A stretch of DNA of 16,263 bases from positions 1 through 16,263 of the forward strand of contig CALZFY010000053.1 of assembly GCA_945786935.1 (NCBI GenBank), read 5' to 3'. Every line of letters begins with the position of its first letter. The stretch's first letter is position 1. The translations under genes and the position numbers were made by a program. Source of the stretch: HGM12587 sp945786935 (GTDB taxonomy: Bacteria > Bacillota > Clostridia > Lachnospirales > Lachnospiraceae). Positions 13,964 through 16,263 of this stretch are shown in pieces. Below the pieces are notes generated by a model. It searched no databases. It had not been told where the DNA came from and saw nothing but the letters and a program-made list of their open reading frames with translations.

Positions 13964-14575
13964 CTATTTTTCTACCTCGCAGAAATTTTTCAAAATCGTA
14001 AGTCCCACATCACTGCTTTTTTCCGGATGGAACTGACAGGCAAATACATTGTCTTTCTCCACTGATGCATGGATGCAGGTACTATAATCTGTCGTTGCCT
14101 TAACAATGCTCTCATCCTCTGCCTGCAGATAATAGGAATGAACAAAATATACATAAGAATCCTGGGGAAGATTTTGAAATAATCGTCCATCATTTTGAAA
14201 ATGCAGGGAATTCCATCCCATGTGTGGAATTTTTAATATTCCATTGTCCGGAATCTTCACAATTTTCCCTTTCAGAATGCCAAGACCTTCCACGCCAGGT
14301 GACTCTTCACTGCTTTCAAACAAGAGCTGAAGTCCCAGACAGATTCCCAAAAATGGTATCTTCCTTTCTACCACCTCATGAATCAGCGCTTCCAGACCGT
14401 AATCACGCAGCTTTCCCATCGCATCTCCAAAAGAACCGACTCCCGGTAAGATCACCCTATCTGCCTTGAGAATTGTGTCTGAATCTCTGGTAATCACCAC
14501 GTCCTGTCCTAAAGTTTTCAATGCCTTCTCAACACTTTTAATATTTCCGGCATCATAATCAATAATTGCGATCAT
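13964..14575 (-). CDS. hisH: Imidazole glycerol phosphate synthase, glutamine amidotransferase subunit HisH
   Basis: Class I glutaminase subunit of the same synthase; it releases ammonia from glutamine and channels it to HisF. The catalytic triad is seen as Cys79 in GICLGLQLLFE and His183/Glu185 in CQFHPEKSSDVG. The N-terminal IIDYDAGNIKSV, the oxyanion strand PGVGSFGDAM and KIPHMGWN are also as expected. 203 residues, complete. The ATG at 14575 overlaps the upstream SIR2-like stop (ATGA), and hisF follows without a gap. The other his genes must lie elsewhere in the genome. Confidence 0.97.
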   Translation of the reverse strand: MIAIIDYDAGNIKSVEKALKTLGQDVVITRDSDTILKADRVILPGVGSFGDAMGKLRDYGLEALIHEVVERKIPFLGICLGLQLLFESSEESPGVEGLGILKGKIVKIPDNGILKIPHMGWNSLHFQNDGRLFQNLPQDSYVYFVHSYYLQAEDESIVKATTDYSTCIHASVEKDNVFACQFHPEKSSDVGLTILKNFCEVEK

Positions 14576-15066
14576 TCGGATACCTCCTTGAATAAATCCA
14601 ATGGGTCTGCCTTAATTGCAGTACCCCTCTGCCCTATTTCCGCTGTTACCTGCGGGATCATTGGATGGACACGATACATTTTGGATTTTTGATTTAAAAA
14701 TACCGTTTTCTCAAAAGGAAATCGAATGACCATAGGATTTGCAAAGCCAGCTCCCAGTTCCAATACCAGAAGATGTCTGTTTAAAGTAAAGCTAAGCCAT
14801 TTCATATAATCTGCCCAGTTTTCCTCATCCTCCGGATACACAAACGGAGCTGCCACATGCTTCTTGTCAAATCCACAACGAAAAATCAGATCATCTTCTG
14901 CCTGTGTTACAATATAGTAGTCTCTGGCTCCAAGTCTGTCTTTCAGATTTTTATAAAACTGAATATACTTTAACTCGTCCTCCGGATTATTTAAATTAAA
15001 TTGTTCTCCCAGCCCTACCAGGACACATTTTGATTGTTTTAAATCTTCTAATAAGCTACTAAACAT
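14572..15066 (-). CDS. SIR2-like (sirtuin-fold) protein of unknown function, first gene of the his-ung operon
   Basis: A 164-residue cytoplasmic protein, not a known his enzyme. Its order of features recalls the second half of bacterial SIR2-family proteins: YIVTQAEDDLIFRCGFDKKH (51-70), like the T-N-x-D...aGf segment, then LLVLELGAGFANPMVIRFPF (99-118), like the LELGVGxNTPxxIRxPF segment, and a final strand near RVHP (132-135). The N-terminal GAG(I/A)S NAD-binding loop and the catalytic His region of true sirtuins are not evident, so it may bind a nucleotide without deacylase activity or be a divergent relative. AGAGGA lies 7 nt before the ATG at 15066. It overlaps hisH by 4 nt, so it is co-translated with the histidine genes. 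The family call is by eye and tentative; the gene itself is firm. Confidence 0.62.
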   Translation of the reverse strand: MFSSLLEDLKQSKCVLVGLGEQFNLNNPEDELKYIQFYKNLKDRLGARDYYIVTQAEDDLIFRCGFDKKHVAAPFVYPEDEENWADYMKWLSFTLNRHLLVLELGAGFANPMVIRFPFEKTVFLNQKSKMYRVHPMIPQVTAEIGQRGTAIKADPLDLFKEVSE

Positions 15067-15089
15067 TTTTTCATCCTCTGTATTTTCTC

Positions 15090-15117
15090 ATAATTCATTT
15101 AGTTTCAGCAATTTCAA
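15090..15117 (-). promoter_or_regulatory. Candidate promoter of the SIR2-like-hisH-hisF-ung operon
   Basis: Read on the minus strand: TTGAAA (15112-15117), a 16-nt spacer, AATTAT (15090-15095). It lies in the 72-nt gap after the sortase gene. Match to consensus is moderate, and no T-box or other his attenuator fits in so short a leader. Confidence 0.4.
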
Positions 15118-15121
15118 AGCT

Positions 15122-15144
15122 AAAACAGTAATGATTATTTACTG
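15122..15144 (-). terminator. Weak terminator-like hairpin at the end of the sortase gene
   Basis: CAGTAA and TTACTG (15126-15131, 15139-15144) form a 6-bp stem with a 7-nt loop, followed by TTTTA on the minus strand. It overlaps the sortase stop codon. The stem is short and AT-rich, so termination may be partial. Confidence 0.4.
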
Positions 15145-15960
15145 ATTTTTCTCCTGCAAATGCACGATAAATCTTCCCGGACCACCACTTTTACCACGAC
15201 AGGTAGACAAGGTAATGGTTTTTTTGGTAACATCGTAATCGGCACAATCATAATTGCAGCGTTTTACAATATTCTTTAGCCACTGTTCATATGCAGCTGA
15301 TGATTCAAAACCGATCTGCCAGGATGATAAATCTGTTGTATCAGTCTCATAGCAGGAGATAATTTCATAATTCTTAAATCCGTTTCCTGTATCAATACAA
15401 AAAATATGATGTCTCCAGAAATATTCTTTATCCGTTAAATTATTTAACGCACGAAACATGGATCCATTTTTCATATTATGGCCGTAGATGATCGTATTCT
15501 GGGAAGTAAAATCTCCCTGACAATTCATATCCATGAAGATCGCACCGGAATTTGCCGTCTGACCCTCAAATGTTTTTGTAAGATAATCTTCGTTGTCCCG
15601 GGACTTTACAATCGGATAACTGATCTTACTATCCGGCAGAATGATCCATCCTACAGTATCTTCATTTTGTTCTTTTAAGCTTTTCAAATTTACTTCGTAG
15701 GAAGGCACCTCATAATCATAGGGCTGATTTAAAATGCTTTCTTCCTTTGGATCTTCCTGTTTTTCATCCATTTCCCGGGAGTCAATCACAGACACTGCCT
15801 GTTCAGACAATATTTCATACTCCTCTGCAGCGATGTGATAATCCTGAAAAATCAAATACAACTGAAATGCCGCATAGAAAAATATCACCGCACAGATGAT
15901 TTCGATCGCCAGCAGTAGTCCGTTTTTTCCTGATTTTTTTTGAGACTGATTTTTTTTCAT
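15139..15960 (-). CDS. srtB: Class B sortase
   Basis: A membrane-anchored cysteine transpeptidase that attaches surface proteins to peptidoglycan or cross-links them. It has a basic cytoplasmic N-terminus and one membrane helix (about 14-38), an extracellular linker to about 90, then the sortase fold: VGWIILPDSKISYPIV (103-118), IIYGHNM with catalytic His161, and LSTCRGKSGGPGRF with Cys254 and Arg263. The TLSTC motif and the long helix between His and Cys fit class B. 273 residues, complete. AGGTGA lies a few nt before the ATG at 15960, and an extended -10 promoter is at 16034-16062. No substrate protein with a sorting signal is next to it, so its target is elsewhere. Confidence 0.92.
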   Translation of the reverse strand: MKKNQSQKKSGKNGLLLAIEIICAVIFFYAAFQLYLIFQDYHIAAEEYEILSEQAVSVIDSREMDEKQEDPKEESILNQPYDYEVPSYEVNLKSLKEQNEDTVGWIILPDSKISYPIVKSRDNEDYLTKTFEGQTANSGAIFMDMNCQGDFTSQNTIIYGHNMKNGSMFRALNNLTDKEYFWRHHIFCIDTGNGFKNYEIISCYETDTTDLSSWQIGFESSAAYEQWLKNIVKRCNYDCADYDVTKKTITLSTCRGKSGGPGRFIVHLQEKNQ

Positions 15961-16033
15961 AACTCACCTGTTCCTCTCATGGTCTATATAAATAGGATAT
16001 TTGCTTCATATTTAAAACATGCTGAACAGATAT

Positions 16034-16062
16034 AGAATAACATACCATGACAGTAAGGTCAA
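16034..16062 (-). promoter_or_regulatory. Sigma-A promoter of the sortase gene
   Basis: Read on the minus strand: TTGACC (16057-16062), a 17-nt spacer, TATTCT (16034-16039) with a TG one base upstream of the -10 (extended -10). It lies after the rRNA terminator, so srtB is independent of the rRNA operon. Confidence 0.75.
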
Positions 16063-16100
16063 AAACTATTTCCTCTTGTCCGCACAGTAATTCTGTATAC

Positions 16101-16127
16101 AAAAAAAGATGATACTTTCGTATCATC
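16101..16127 (-). terminator. Intrinsic terminator of the rRNA operon
   Basis: Perfect 8-bp stem (16108-16115 with 16120-16127), a GAAA tetraloop in the RNA and seven T after the stem on the minus strand. It lies about 95 nt beyond the 23S 3' end. Confidence 0.92.
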
Positions 16128-16220
16128 CTTGAACTATATACCTTCAAAACTTCATATTAAAATCAACTTCAATCTTTTTACTTCTTCAACATCTTTTTTA
16201 CCCTATAATAACCAGCCTCT

Positions 16221-16263
16221 TGGTTAAGCCCTCGACCTATTAGTGACAGTCAGCTACATGCGT
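16221..16263 (-). rRNA. 23S ribosomal RNA, 3' end (partial; continues past the window edge)
   Basis: Read on the minus strand, the last bases include CTAATAGGTCGAGGGCTTAA, the conserved Firmicutes 23S 3' terminus; the final GCTTAACC pairs with the GGTTAAGC 5' end of mature 23S. Only about 43 nt are in the window. Just downstream, AGAGGCTGG sits opposite CCAAGAGG-like bases, a probable processing stem. No 5S rRNA or tRNA occurs between here and the terminator at 16101-16127. Confidence 0.88.

Noticed and set aside
1..16263. CRISPR array, insertion sequence, prophage or tRNA gene
   Set aside because: No regularly spaced repeats, transposase, integrase, phage structural gene or tRNA cloverleaf was recognised on either strand.

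Overview
The window looks like the chromosome of a low-GC, spore-forming Clostridia member, most likely a Lachnospiraceae (the genus cannot be fixed from sequence alone). The basis is the CotJ spore-coat operon, a class B sortase, consensus sigma-A promoters with strong GGAGG-type ribosome sites, a very large CoA-dehydratase-activator fusion typical of anaerobic Clostridia, and a Firmicutes-like 23S rRNA 3' end. Almost every gene is on the minus strand. The exceptions are the large activator gene (8070-12308) and a predicted small RNA (3542-3654).

Layout from low to high coordinate: a diaminopimelate decarboxylase (lysA, 60-1328) with a near-perfect promoter; a split ThrE-type exporter pair (1393-2570) behind a GT14 glycosyltransferase (2595-3473); a compact non-coding/toxin locus (3474-3883); the cotJA-cotJB-cotJC operon (3977-5139); a two-gene membrane operon with an inactive-looking rhomboid carrying a Cys-rich tail plus a polytopic GT-C-like protein (5260-7791); the divergently transcribed 1412-residue activator fusion (8070-12308); a shared bidirectional terminator; the operon SIR2-like gene, hisH, hisF, ung (12518-15066); a sortase B gene (15139-15960); and the 3' end of a 23S rRNA gene with its terminator (16101-16263).

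The most interesting part is 3474-3820. A 25-codon holin-like/TxpA-like membrane toxin is read on the minus strand from a good promoter, and its Shine-Dalgarno sequence is buried in a 5' hairpin. A perfect TTGACA-17-TATAAT promoter on the opposite strand has no gene to serve and points convergently into the toxin's terminator. Together this is the architecture of a type I toxin-antitoxin module. The predicted antitoxin RNA also carries a 17-nt stretch perfectly complementary to the ribosome-binding site of the neighbouring GT14 gene, so the RNA may control the glycosyltransferase and exporter operon as well. All of this is inferred from sequence.

In the his segment, HisH and HisF form imidazole glycerol phosphate synthase, and their genes abut or overlap with an uncharacterised sirtuin-fold-like gene upstream and uracil-DNA glycosylase downstream. 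The rest of the histidine pathway is not in the window.
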